DNA of 64,000 bases from positions 17,462 through 81,461 of the forward strand of contig JAAXHJ010000023.1 of assembly GCA_012270965.1 (NCBI GenBank), given 5' to 3'. Positions 7,541 to 16,549 of this stretch are shown here, piece by piece; position 1 is the stretch's first letter; the number at the start of each line of letters is the position of its first letter. This DNA comes from Candidatus Palauibacter poriticola (GTDB lineage: Bacteria > Gemmatimonadota > Gemmatimonadetes > Palauibacterales > Palauibacteraceae). The notes beneath the pieces are model-generated. The model was not told where the DNA came from, searched no databases, and saw only the letters and a program-made list of their open reading frames with translations. The translations under genes were made by a program, and so were the position numbers.

Positions 7541-10500
7541 ATGAAACACAAGCCTGCGCAGCAGACGGACCTCGGGCCCCTGATCCGCGAGGTCGAATCG
7601 CGGCTCCCGGGCGCGCCCGTGGACGCGGTGCGCGGTCTCTCCCGCCGTCTATTCAGCCGCGGCTACGCCCACATCGCGGATGGCCGCCCCGTCGACGCCC
7701 TGGCCGACGATGTCGCCGCCCTCTACCGCCTCGTGGCCGGCGCCGCCGCCGGCGAGATCGCGATCCGACTCGCCTGGGACGAGGACGATCCGTCGCGCGG
7801 CGTGCTCCAGACGGTGATGGAGGACCGGCCCTTCATCGTCGACACGCTGCGCGAGTACCTCCACTCGGCGGGACTCGACATACCACTCCTCCTCCATCCG
7901 GTCCTCGTGGTGGATCGCGACGGTTCCGGCCGCGTGCTCGACATCCGCGACCACTCCGCCGACGGCACGCGGATGTCCGTCGTCCACATCGTGCTCGACG
8001 ACGCACACCACGCGGAGGTTCGGGAGACGCTGGAATCCGAGGTGCGGCGGCGCCTCGAACTCGTGAGGGCCGTCACCGAGGACTTCTCCCCGATGATCGA
8101 GCGGGTGGGGACGCTCGTCGGCGAACTCGAGGACAAGCGGAGCGAGACGCCGTGGCGCAGCACCGAGTTCGAGGAGATCCAGGATCTCCTGCGCTGGCTC
8201 GTGGACCCCGGTTTCGTCTTCCTCGGCTATCGCGCGTACCACATCGAGACGGATGACGCCGGCCGCGACTGGATCCGCGTCGAGGAGGGGAGCGGGCTCG
8301 GCATCCTCAGGGACGACGACAAGTCGAAGTACCACGAACCCCGGCCCCTGGACGAACTCCCCGCCTACCTCCGCGCCCGGGTGCTGGGCGGCCCGCTTCT
8401 CATCATCTCCAAGACCAACGCCCAGAGTCCGATTCGGCGCAACGTCCGCATGGACTATGTGGGAATCAAACGTCTCCGCCCGGACGGGACGGTGTGCGGC
8501 GAGCACCGCTTCCTCGGTCTGTTCACCGCGAAGGCGTTCTCGCAGGACGCCTCCTCCATCCCAATCCTGCGCCGCAAGCTGCGCGAGATCCTTCAGTTGG
8601 AAGCCGCTCCCCCCGGATCGCACGACTACAACGTCATCCTGGGGACGTTCAACTCGATGCCGAAGGAGGAATTGTTCCTCGCCTCGGTGGAGGAGATCCG
8701 CTCGGTCATCGACGCGGTCATGGCGACCGGAGGCGGGGACGACGTGCGGGTCACCGCGCGTCCCGACCAGCTCGGCCGCGGCGTCCAGCTCCTCGTCATC
8801 CTCCCCAAGACCCATTTCTCGGGGCAGGTGCGGAGGCGGCTGCAGGCGGCGCTGATCGAGGCTTACGGGGGGACGCTCCTCAACTACCACCTTGCGCTCG
8901 GCCAGGGCGACCAGGCGCGCCTCCACTTCTATCTGGCCCACGACCCGGACGAGGTGGGGTCGGTCGATCTCGACGCCGTCCAGGCCAAGGTCCGTTCGAT
9001 CGTCCGCACGTGGGAGGAACGCCTCGAGGACGCGCTCGATGCCGTCCACGGTCCCACGCGAGGCCACGAACTCGCGACGCACGTCGTGCGTTTCTCGACC
9101 GGCTACCAGGCGGCGATGGACATCGACACCGCGGTCGAGGACGTGGCCTGTCTCGCGCGGCTGGCCGAGACGGGCGAGAGCCAGGTCCTGCTCAAACGGT
9201 CGCCGGGAGAGGGGGACGGGCGACACTACCAGCTGCGGCTATACGCCCGGAAGGGTCACTACGTCCTGAGCGACGTGATCCCCACGCTCGAGAACCTGGG
9301 GCTCCGGGTGCTCGACTCGCTGCGCTTCACGATCCAGCTCAGGGACGAGACGTCCGACGACCCGGAGGAGACGTTCGCGGCGCGGGTCCAGTCCTTCGAG
9401 GCGGAGGCGCGGCGCGCCGGCGACCTCGACATCGCGGCGGCTCAGGACCGGATCGGCGACATGCTGCGGGCCATCCGGGCGGGGCTCGCGGAAGATGACC
9501 GGCTGAACGAACTCGTCGTGACCGCCGGTCTCACGTGGCGGGAGGTCTCGGTCCTCCGGGCCTACGCGGGCTACACGTTCCGCATCGGCGCCGTCGCCGC
9601 CCCCACGGGTGGCCAGTTTCCGCTCACGGCGTACCCGGACATCGCGCGCTGCGTCTTCCGGGCCTTCGAGGCGCGCTTCGATCCGGAGGCGCGGGAGGGG
9701 GCGGCCGACGCGATGCGGCGTCTGAAGCGCGAGTTCACGCGCGGGCTGGCTTCGGTACGCGGGATCGAGGACGACCGGACGCTGCGGCGGATGATGGACC
9801 TCGTCCACGCCAGCGTGCGCACGAACCACTACCGGGGCGAGTTGCGCCGGTCCCCTCTCCTCGCGCTCAAGATCTCGAGCCGCTCCGTCGACTTCATTCC
9901 GGAGCCGAAGCCGAAGCACGAGGTCTACCTGCGCGGCCCCCGCACGGAGGCTGCCCACCTGCGCATGGACGACGTGGCGCGCGGCGGGATCAGGTGGAGC
10001 GACCGCTACGGTGATTTCCGGGTGGAAGTGCTCGGGCTCGTGAAGACGCAGAGGGTGAAGAACGCGGTCATCGTGCCCGGCGGCGCGAAGGGTGCCTTCA
10101 TCGTGAAGGGGCTGCCGGATGATCGCGAGGCGCGGCTTGCGGCGGGGCTGGACAGCTACCGGGACTTCATTCGGGGGCTGCTGGAGGTGTCGGACGACGT
10201 CGTCGATGGCGAGGTGACGCGACCGCGGGCGATGGTGATCCACGACGGACCCGACCCCTACCTCGTCGTCGCGGCGGACAAGGGGACGGCGAAGAACTCG
10301 GATACGGCCAACGAACTCGCGGCGGAAGCGGGCTTCTGGCTCGATGACGCCTTCGCTTCCGGCGGATCCCAGGGGTACGACCACAAGAAGGAGGGGATCA
10401 CGGCCCGCGGCGCGTGGGAGTGCGTGAAGCGCCACTTCCGGGAAGCGGATGTCGACTACGAGAACGAACCCTTCACGGCAGTCGGCATCGGGGACATGAG

Positions 10501-12382
10501 CGGCGACGTGTTCGGCAACGGGATGCTGCTCAGCAAGCAGATCCAGCTCGTCGCCGCCTTCGATCACCGCGACATCTTCCTCGATCCGAATCCGGATCCG
10601 CAGGCATCGTGGGAGGAACGGAAACGGCTGTTCGACCTTCCCGCTTCGTCGTGGGCCGACTACGACGCCGAACTTCTGAGCGAGGGGGGCGGCGTCTACG
10701 ACCGTACGGAGAAGCAGATCCCCCTCTCGCCGCAGATCCGCGAGCGCCTCGCCATTGATCGCGAGGAGATGAACGGAAACGAGTTGATCCGCGCCATCCT
10801 GTCGGCGCCGGTCGACCTCCTCTGGAACGGCGGCATCGGCACGTACGTGAAGGCGAGTTCGGAACGCCACGCCGATGTCGGCGACCCGAGCGGCGATCCC
10901 ACGCGGGTCGATGCGACGGCCATTCAGGCGCGGGTCGTGGGGGAGGGCGGGAATCTCGGCTTCACGCAGCGCGCGCGGGTGGAGTACGCGCTCCGCGGGG
11001 GGAGCATCAACACCGATGCGGTGGACAACTCCGCCGGGGTCGACATGTCCGACCACGAGGTCAACCTCAAGATCCTCCTGGGCGCGCCCCTGTCGCGCGG
11101 CGCGATCGACTACGAGGCGCGCAACGACCTGCTCCGCGAGTGTACGGACGAGGTCGCGTGGAAGGTTCTCCGCAACACGTACAGCCAGAGTCTCGCCATC
11201 AGCCTCGACTACATCCGGGCGCGGCGCGCGCCCGCGCCGTTCCATGAGGTGATCCAGCGCTTCGAGCGGGAGGGCATCCTGGATCCGGCCCTCGAATACC
11301 TGCCGGCGGGGGAGGAACTCATCGAACGGGAGAACGTCGGGGCGCACCTCACGAGGCCGGAACTCGCCACGGTGATGGCCTACTCGAAGCTTCACCTCAA
11401 GCACGCGCTCACGGAGTCCAGCGTGTCCCGCGACCCGGCCATGATGGAACTCGTGGAGGACTACTTCCCCTTCGGGGCGCTGAAGGAGGTCGAGACGTCC
11501 GACCTCGAGGGGCACCGGCTGCGCCCAAACATCTCGAGCATGCTATTGACGAACCGCTACGTGGACCGCATGGGCGCCACGAGCCATATCCGGCTCATGG
11601 AGGAGACCGGCCGCGCCGCCGCGACCGTCGCCCGCACATGGTACGTCGCGTCACGGATCGCCGACGCCGAGGATCTGTACGAGCGGCTGCGCGTCGCGGA
11701 CGTCCGCATGCGGAGCGGGGCGCAGAACGAGTGCTACTTGGCCATGGCCGGTGCGCTGACGCGCGCGACCCGCTGGCTCTTGGAGCGAACCGACCCCGCG
11801 GAGCCGGTCAGCGCGGCGATCGAATGGTTGCACGATCCCGTGCGCGCGGTTCGCGAGGCCCTGCCGGAACTGCTCACCGCCGAGCGGCTGGAACGTTTCG
11901 AGTCCACCTGCTCGCTACACGAGATGGACGGACTCGATCCTGAGGGCGCCGCGCAACTCACGACCTTCCGCTACGTGGACGAACTGCTGCCCATCGCCAG
12001 CCTCATCCGGGAAACGGGCGCCGGTACGCTCGAGGTCGGCGCCGTGTACTTCGGGCTCGCCGAGGAGATCGACTTTCCGTGGCTGCGGGGACGCGTGTAC
12101 TCGGTGGCGGCGGAGGATCCGTGGGACCAGAGAGCGGCGCGGATCCTTGTCGCGCGGCTCGAGCTGGCGCGTTCGCGCATGGCGGCGCAGATCATCGCCC
12201 GCGCCGAGGCGTCGACGACGGAGGACGCGATGCGATCCTTCCGGCGCCGGAACGCAGTGGGATTGAGCCGGATTCGGAATGTGATCGCCGATGTCCGGAG
12301 CGCCGGGGCGGGGCTCTCCGGGCTCGTCGTGGCCATCGATGCCATCAGCGATCCGGGGATCCTGGAACCTCCGGATCGCTGA
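7541..12382 (+). CDS. gdhB: NAD-specific glutamate dehydrogenase, large (about 1600-residue) type
   Basis: This very long protein (1613 residues) matches the bacterial large NAD-glutamate dehydrogenases, which oxidatively deaminate glutamate to 2-oxoglutarate. A long N-terminal regulatory region with ACT-like segments occupies about the first 700 residues. The catalytic core follows, with RGGIRWSDRYGDFRVEVLGL, VKTQRVKNAVIVPGGAKGAF and the dinucleotide-binding part near GIGDMSGDVFGNGMLLS and EGGNLGFTQRARVEYALRGG. The ATG at 7541 is preferred because it lies just after a promoter; an in-frame ATG at 7457 would add 28 poorly conserved residues. The gene converges on glutamine synthetase only 13 bases downstream, so the two opposite glutamate reactions are neighbours. 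Confidence 0.93.
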   Translation: MKHKPAQQTDLGPLIREVESRLPGAPVDAVRGLSRRLFSRGYAHIADGRPVDALADDVAALYRLVAGAAAGEIAIRLAWDEDDPSRGVLQTVMEDRPFIVDTLREYLHSAGLDIPLLLHPVLVVDRDGSGRVLDIRDHSADGTRMSVVHIVLDDAHHAEVRETLESEVRRRLELVRAVTEDFSPMIERVGTLVGELEDKRSETPWRSTEFEEIQDLLRWLVDPGFVFLGYRAYHIETDDAGRDWIRVEEGSGLGILRDDDKSKYHEPRPLDELPAYLRARVLGGPLLIISKTNAQSPIRRNVRMDYVGIKRLRPDGTVCGEHRFLGLFTAKAFSQDASSIPILRRKLREILQLEAAPPGSHDYNVILGTFNSMPKEELFLASVEEIRSVIDAVMATGGGDDVRVTARPDQLGRGVQLLVILPKTHFSGQVRRRLQAALIEAYGGTLLNYHLALGQGDQARLHFYLAHDPDEVGSVDLDAVQAKVRSIVRTWEERLEDALDAVHGPTRGHELATHVVRFSTGYQAAMDIDTAVEDVACLARLAETGESQVLLKRSPGEGDGRHYQLRLYARKGHYVLSDVIPTLENLGLRVLDSLRFTIQLRDETSDDPEETFAARVQSFEAEARRAGDLDIAAAQDRIGDMLRAIRAGLAEDDRLNELVVTAGLTWREVSVLRAYAGYTFRIGAVAAPTGGQFPLTAYPDIARCVFRAFEARFDPEAREGAADAMRRLKREFTRGLASVRGIEDDRTLRRMMDLVHASVRTNHYRGELRRSPLLALKISSRSVDFIPEPKPKHEVYLRGPRTEAAHLRMDDVARGGIRWSDRYGDFRVEVLGLVKTQRVKNAVIVPGGAKGAFIVKGLPDDREARLAAGLDSYRDFIRGLLEVSDDVVDGEVTRPRAMVIHDGPDPYLVVAADKGTAKNSDTANELAAEAGFWLDDAFASGGSQGYDHKKEGITARGAWECVKRHFREADVDYENEPFTAVGIGDMSGDVFGNGMLLSKQIQLVAAFDHRDIFLDPNPDPQASWEERKRLFDLPASSWADYDAELLSEGGGVYDRTEKQIPLSPQIRERLAIDREEMNGNELIRAILSAPVDLLWNGGIGTYVKASSERHADVGDPSGDPTRVDATAIQARVVGEGGNLGFTQRARVEYALRGGSINTDAVDNSAGVDMSDHEVNLKILLGAPLSRGAIDYEARNDLLRECTDEVAWKVLRNTYSQSLAISLDYIRARRAPAPFHEVIQRFEREGILDPALEYLPAGEELIERENVGAHLTRPELATVMAYSKLHLKHALTESSVSRDPAMMELVEDYFPFGALKEVETSDLEGHRLRPNISSMLLTNRYVDRMGATSHIRLMEETGRAAATVARTWYVASRIADAEDLYERLRVADVRMRSGAQNECYLAMAGALTRATRWLLERTDPAEPVSAAIEWLHDPVRAVREALPELLTAERLERFESTCSLHEMDGLDPEGAAQLTTFRYVDELLPIASLIRETGAGTLEVGAVYFGLAEEIDFPWLRGRVYSVAAEDPWDQRAARILVARLELARSRMAAQIIARAEASTTEDAMRSFRRRNAVGLSRIRNVIADVRSAGAGLSGLVVAIDAISDPGILEPPDR

Positions 12383-12395
12383 TCGTCTCAGGCTG

Positions 12396-13796
12396 CTAGT
12401 AGTTGATGTACTGCTCGAGTTCCCACTCGGAGACCGACGCCACGTAGTCGCTCCACTCGGCCCTCTTGCGGCTCACGAACTGCTCGAAGATGTGGTCGCC
12501 GAGGGCGTCCTTCATGACTTCGTTCGCCTCGAGTTCGGCCACCGCCTCGCCGAGGTTCGCAGGCAGCACATCGAGCCCGATCCGCTCGCGCTCCTCGTCG
12601 GACAGCTGCCACACGTTCGTGTCGAGCGGCGGGCCCGGGTCGATCCGGTTCTCGATCCCGTCGAGACCGGCCGCGAGCTGGCAGGCGAGCGCCAGATACC
12701 CGTTGCACGAAGGATCCGGCATCCGGAACTCCGCCCTCGTCCCCATCCCGCGCTGGTCCGGAATGCGGATCATCGGCGACCGGTTGCGCTGCGACCACGC
12801 GATGGAGATCGGCGCCTCGTAGCCCGGCACGAGCCGCTTGTAGCTATTCACGATCGGGTTCGAGACCGCCGCGATGGCCCGCGCGTGCTTCTTGAGCCCG
12901 CCGATGTAGTGGAGCATCGTGTCCGACAACTCGTAGTCGGCATCCGCATCGTGGAAGATGTTCTCCCCGCCCGCGAACAGCGACTGGTGCGTGTGCATGC
13001 CGGAGCCGTTCGCGCCGAAGATCGGCTTCGGCATGAAGGTCGCGTGGAGCCCGTGCGCGAGCGCGATGTTCTTGACGACGAACTTGAAGGTGATGAGGTC
13101 GTCGGCCGTGCGCAGCGCCTCGCCGTACTTGTAGTCGATCTCGTGCTGGCCCTCGGCGACCTCGTGGTGTGCGGCCTCGATGTCGATGCCCATCGCCTCC
13201 ATGCCGGTGACCATCTCGCGCCGTGCCCGCTCCGCGAGGTCCGACGGCGTGAGGTCGAAGTACCCGCCATCGTCGTGAGTGGCGAAATTGCAGCTCCCGT
13301 CCTCGTTCGTCTTGAAGAGGAAGAACTCCGCCTCGACGCCGGCGTACATCGTGTAGCCCAGCGACTCCGCCCTCGCGACGACGCGCTTGAGCGCCGCTCG
13401 CGGGCAGCCGCCGAACGGCTTGTTGTACGGGCGCCGGACGTCGCAGTACATCTGGGCCACCCGGGCGTCCGCGTTCCCCCACGGGAAGATCCGGAACGTG
13501 TCCAGGTCCGGCCGCAGGAGCATGTCGCTCTCCTCGATGCGGACGTAGCCGGCGATCGACGACCCGTCGAACATGACCTTGGCGTCGAACGCATCTTCGA
13601 ACTTGCTCGCCGGGACCTCGACATTCTTCGGGAAGCCGTTGATGTCGATGAAGATGAGACGAAGGAAGCGGACGTTCATATCCTCGCAGAGCTGCAGGAT
13701 CGCGTCCCGGTCGCCCGAGGCGACGGTACTCCCGTAGTCGTCGTATCGAATGTGCGAGGCGTGTTCGCTGGGTGCCGCAAAAACGGCGTCGGACAT
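12396..13796 (-). CDS. glnA: Glutamine synthetase type I
   Basis: The 466-residue product is a GSI enzyme making glutamine from glutamate, ammonia and ATP, acting in the cytoplasm as a dodecamer. Visible family motifs are KVMFDGSSIAGYVRIEESDM near residue 75, the GVEAEFFLF metal-binding strand, the HHEVAEGQHEIDYKYG segment, FMPKPIFGANGSGMHTHQSL, and NRNRSPMIRIP in the ATP/substrate region. The ATG follows a clear GGAGGT Shine-Dalgarno six bases upstream. It converges with the NAD-glutamate dehydrogenase gene. The roughly 250 bases upstream (13797-14052) carry no gene; they hold its own leader and two short direct repeats of GGTCCCGACTCCGG. Confidence 0.95.
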   Translation of the reverse strand: MSDAVFAAPSEHASHIRYDDYGSTVASGDRDAILQLCEDMNVRFLRLIFIDINGFPKNVEVPASKFEDAFDAKVMFDGSSIAGYVRIEESDMLLRPDLDTFRIFPWGNADARVAQMYCDVRRPYNKPFGGCPRAALKRVVARAESLGYTMYAGVEAEFFLFKTNEDGSCNFATHDDGGYFDLTPSDLAERARREMVTGMEAMGIDIEAAHHEVAEGQHEIDYKYGEALRTADDLITFKFVVKNIALAHGLHATFMPKPIFGANGSGMHTHQSLFAGGENIFHDADADYELSDTMLHYIGGLKKHARAIAAVSNPIVNSYKRLVPGYEAPISIAWSQRNRSPMIRIPDQRGMGTRAEFRMPDPSCNGYLALACQLAAGLDGIENRIDPGPPLDTNVWQLSDEERERIGLDVLPANLGEAVAELEANEVMKDALGDHIFEQFVSRKRAEWSDYVASVSEWELEQYINY

Positions 13797-14052
13797 GGCG
13801 CGACCTCCGGGTCACTTGGGGGCGTACTAAGGAAGGGTTCGTACGTCCGGCTCCGTGCTGGCGGTCGGGCACGACCCGCAATGTCGCGAGGCACTATGGG
13901 GAGCGGATCGGTCATCGTCAACCTCGCCCGCCGCCGCACCAACAGCGGTCCCGACTCCGGGGCGACGACGGTCCCGACTCCGGAGTAACGGGTGGTCCGG
14001 CCTCCGGAGCCACGGTGGTCGCGCCGCCGGACCATCGGCACTCCCGTCGCGA

Positions 14053-14751
14053 TCACGGCCAGCTCCACTGCCGGACGGTCTCGGGCGCCCGGGAGCAGGC
14101 CACGGCGGCCGTGAAGCCCTCCCCGGGGAAGAGGTCCATCAACCACCAGGAGCGGCCGTCGAGTTCCCCCCGAATCGAGTCGACGCGGCCCAGCGGACGC
14201 GACAGGCCGAGTCCGGCGGCCTTCAAGATCGACTCCTTTCGGGCCCAGATCCGGAAGAACTCCGGCCTCGCCGCCGCGGTCTCCCAGTCGGACCGGAGGC
14301 GCCATTCCTCGGGGGAGAAGTGGTCGCGGGCGAGAGGCCCCGGGTAGCCGAGGGGCCGGATGCGTTCGATGTCGACGCCGACCTCGCCGAGCTGGCCCAC
14401 CGCGCAGAGCGCGATGTCGCCCGAGTGGCTGAGATTGAAGTGGAACGGGGGAGCGTCGCCGCCCCCGTCGCGGGGAGTGTCGCGGGCTCCGTCGCCGGCC
14501 TCGTTGCCGACCCCGCCGCCCCCTCTTGCCGACGCCAGCCGGGGCTTTCCGTGCTCTCCGTACTCCAGCGCCAACTCGCCGGGCGGGACGCCCAGGTACT
14601 CGGAGAGGAGACGTCGCAGCGCGATGCGGGCACCCCGGAACCGGGCGCGCGCCTTCGCGCCGACGAGTCGTTCGGCGCGGGCCCGCTCGTCCGGACTCAG
14701 GAGGGCGCGGCCGCCGGACCCGCCACGGGCGGAGAGGTCGATTCTCCACAC
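14053..14751 (-). CDS. 4'-phosphopantetheinyl transferase, Sfp type
   Basis: The 232-residue protein transfers phosphopantetheine from CoA to a carrier-protein serine. Family signatures are present in order: a GKPRL motif near residue 88, HFNLSHSGDIALCAVG near residue 122, the metal-binding VGVDIERI, and WARKESILKAAGLGL near residue 188. The start is a GTG at 14751 giving MWRIDLS, the family's usual opening. A Gly-rich and Asp-rich insert (residues about 92-118) is longer than usual. It lies 59 bases downstream of the epimerase gene on the same strand. A specific partner (fatty acid synthase, polyketide or peptide synthetase) is not in the window. Confidence 0.85.
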   Translation of the reverse strand: MWRIDLSARGGSGGRALLSPDERARAERLVGAKARARFRGARIALRRLLSEYLGVPPGELALEYGEHGKPRLASARGGGGVGNEAGDGARDTPRDGGGDAPPFHFNLSHSGDIALCAVGQLGEVGVDIERIRPLGYPGPLARDHFSPEEWRLRSDWETAAARPEFFRIWARKESILKAAGLGLSRPLGRVDSIRGELDGRSWWLMDLFPGEGFTAAVACSRAPETVRQWSWP

Positions 14752-14810
14752 GTGAAGGTCGGACCCCGGCAGCCCCGGCGGACGGCCGCGCGCAGGCCAG
14801 TCCCCGCCGT

Positions 14811-15839
14811 TCAGAGGGCGGCGTACCAGTCGAGCGTGGACCGAAGACCCTCGAGGAGCGTCCAGCGGGGTTCGTATCCCAGCCGTTCCCGAGCCTTCGA
14901 GATGTCCGCGTGGGAATGCCGCACGTCACCGGCCCGGAAGCCCTCGTACACCGGTTCCGCGCTTCCCACCTCCGGCCGCTTCTCCGCGAGCCCCGACCGG
15001 ATGAGGGCGAACAGCTCGTTCAGCGTCGTCGCATCTCCCGCGGCGACGTTGTAGACGCCGAGCGCCGACTCCGCCTCCGTCGTGGCGGCGAGCAGGTTCG
15101 CCTGCACCACGTTGTCGATGTAGCAGTAATCCCGGGTCGTCTTCCCGTCCCCATAGATCCGGCACGGCTTTCCCGCCAGCATGCGCAGGGTCCAGCGCGG
15201 TATGACGGCGGCGTACGGCCCGTCCGGATCCTGCCGCTTACCGAAGACGTTGAAGTAGCGGAGTCCGACGATTTCGAGGTCGTAGCTCAGGCGGTACATC
15301 TCCGCGTACAGCTCGTTGACGCGCTTCGTGGCCGCGTAGGGAGACGCCGGGTTCCCGATGTGGGCTTCCACCTTCGGGAGGTCGGGCGAATCCCCGTACA
15401 CCGAACTCGAGGAGGCGTAGACGAAGCGGGAGACGCCGGCGTGGCGGGCCGCGTCCAGCACGTTGAGGAACCCGTCGACATTGCGGGCATACGCTTCCCG
15501 CGGCTCCTTGATCGACCGCGGCACCGAACCCAGCGCGGCCTGGTGCACAACGATGTCGACATCGCGGCATGCCTCGACGGCGGCGTCCGGCTCGACGATG
15601 TCCCGCTCCACGAAACGGCAGCGGTCTGCGGGGGCGCCCGAGGCGCCCACGGCTTCGGCGATGTTGCCGCGGTGTCCGGTCGAGAGGTCGTCGAGCGCCA
15701 CGACCTCCTGTCCCAGCGTCAGGAGCCGCTCGACGAGGTGGGAGCCGATGAAGCCGGCGCCCCCCGTGACCAGCCATCGCCGAGGGGCCGCCGCGAGTTC
15801 TTCGCAGGCGAGATCATAGGCGGTTTTCACGCGCAACAT
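14811..15839 (-). CDS. UDP-N-acetylglucosamine 4-epimerase-like SDR (WbpP/TviC family)
   Basis: An extended short-chain dehydrogenase/reductase of 342 residues. The Rossmann glycine motif TGGAGFIGSHLVE starts near residue 25, after an extra N-terminal helix typical of WbpP. The catalytic region has SSSSVYGD followed by YAATKR (Tyr-x3-Lys), and a later PDGPYAAVIPRW segment fits UDP-HexNAc enzymes. The expected reaction interconverts UDP-GlcNAc and UDP-GalNAc (or the uronic acids). The nucleotide-sugar dehydrogenase at 20005-21516 is a natural pathway partner for surface polysaccharide precursors, although it is 4 kb away. Substrate choice is inferred from family resemblance. Confidence 0.82.
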   Translation of the reverse strand: MLRVKTAYDLACEELAAAPRRWLVTGGAGFIGSHLVERLLTLGQEVVALDDLSTGHRGNIAEAVGASGAPADRCRFVERDIVEPDAAVEACRDVDIVVHQAALGSVPRSIKEPREAYARNVDGFLNVLDAARHAGVSRFVYASSSSVYGDSPDLPKVEAHIGNPASPYAATKRVNELYAEMYRLSYDLEIVGLRYFNVFGKRQDPDGPYAAVIPRWTLRMLAGKPCRIYGDGKTTRDYCYIDNVVQANLLAATTEAESALGVYNVAAGDATTLNELFALIRSGLAEKRPEVGSAEPVYEGFRAGDVRHSHADISKARERLGYEPRWTLLEGLRSTLDWYAAL

Positions 15840-15882
15840 GTTATGCTTGAGGCGGCGGAGGGCGGAACCCCCAACAGTCCGT

Positions 15883-15952
15883 GGCGTTCAGGCGGGATGC
15901 GGCGCCGCTCGAACGCAGCGGGGCTTCACCACGGGCTGCGAGCGCCGCCGAG
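15883..15952 (+). repeat. Dispersed intergenic repeat family 1, copy A
   Basis: About 70 bases beginning GCGTTCAGGCGGGATGCGGC and continuing CGCTCGAACGCAGCGGGGCT. Nearly the same sequence recurs at 18062-18125 (same strand) and at 24521-24578 (opposite strand). The core GCGGCGCCGC is palindromic. It lies between the epimerase and the small hypothetical gene. Confidence 0.8.
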
Positions 15953-16055
15953 AGCGCCGCGCCCTTGAAACCTGCCCCGGCTCGGGCGGAGTATGAGGGG
16001 AACCGGCGAAGGAGCGCGGGGCGGGTTCGGACGACCACGGAGTCGGAAAGGCGCC

Positions 16056-16463
16056 ATGGCCGAGGAAGAAATGAACGAGATCCTGAGGAAGAAGATCTGG
16101 AGAAAACTCCAGGCTCTCCCCGAGGACAAGCAATACGAGGTCGTCGATTTCATCGACTATCTCGCATCGAAGTATGCGTCCCGGCCGGCGGCCGGAGCGG
16201 ATCCGTTCCAGCACTTCGCCGAATCCGTCCACCGGGGGTTGCGGAGGACGCGGGCCTCGACGACCGCGGTCAAGGGAACGATGAAGGTGCTCGGCGCGGC
16301 CGACCGGGTGATCGACTCGTTTCGCGAAGCCGGGCGCGGATTCCTCGCCGAACTCGAAGCGGGCAACCCGGAGCCGGAACCGAAGGAGGATCGTCCTCCT
16401 CCCGAGACGCGCGAGATCGTCGTCGACCCCGTAGAATCGGAATCGTCGTCGACCCCCGGTTGA
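16056..16463 (+). CDS. Small hypothetical protein with a DUF2281-like helix
   Basis: The 135-residue product starts MAEEEMNEILRKKIW. Its first 40 residues (KLQALPEDKQYEVVDFIDYL) resemble the short helical segment seen in DUF2281-type and similar antitoxin-like proteins. The middle is amphipathic, and the tail is rich in Glu, Pro and Ser. The ATG at 16056 is chosen because a GGAAAGG Shine-Dalgarno sits four bases before it; upstream in-frame codons read through repeat copy A. No toxin partner is adjacent, so a function is not assigned. Confidence 0.5.
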   Translation: MAEEEMNEILRKKIWRKLQALPEDKQYEVVDFIDYLASKYASRPAAGADPFQHFAESVHRGLRRTRASTTAVKGTMKVLGAADRVIDSFREAGRGFLAELEAGNPEPEPKEDRPPPETREIVVDPVESESSSTPG

Positions 16464-16515
16464 TCGTCGTCGATCCGCGCGGTCGTCGCGGCCGTCGAAG
16501 CACCGGTCGCCTCGT

Positions 16516-16544
16516 TTGACGTCACGCGGGCCGTCGCCTACGAT
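16516..16544 (+). promoter_or_regulatory. Promoter of guaB, apparently leaderless
   Basis: TTGACG (16516-16521), a 17-base spacer and TACGAT (16539-16544) precede the ATG at 16550 by only five bases. There is no Shine-Dalgarno between them, so the transcript probably starts at the initiation codon. Confidence 0.5.
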
Positions 16545-16549
16545 GGCGC

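Noticed and set aside
9239-11515. 758-codon minus-strand frame inside the glutamate dehydrogenase gene
   Set aside because: Antisense shadow caused by high GC codon positions; no recognisable domain, and the sense frame is fully conserved.
12291-13988. 565-codon plus-strand frame over glnA
   Set aside because: Antisense shadow of a clear glutamine synthetase gene.
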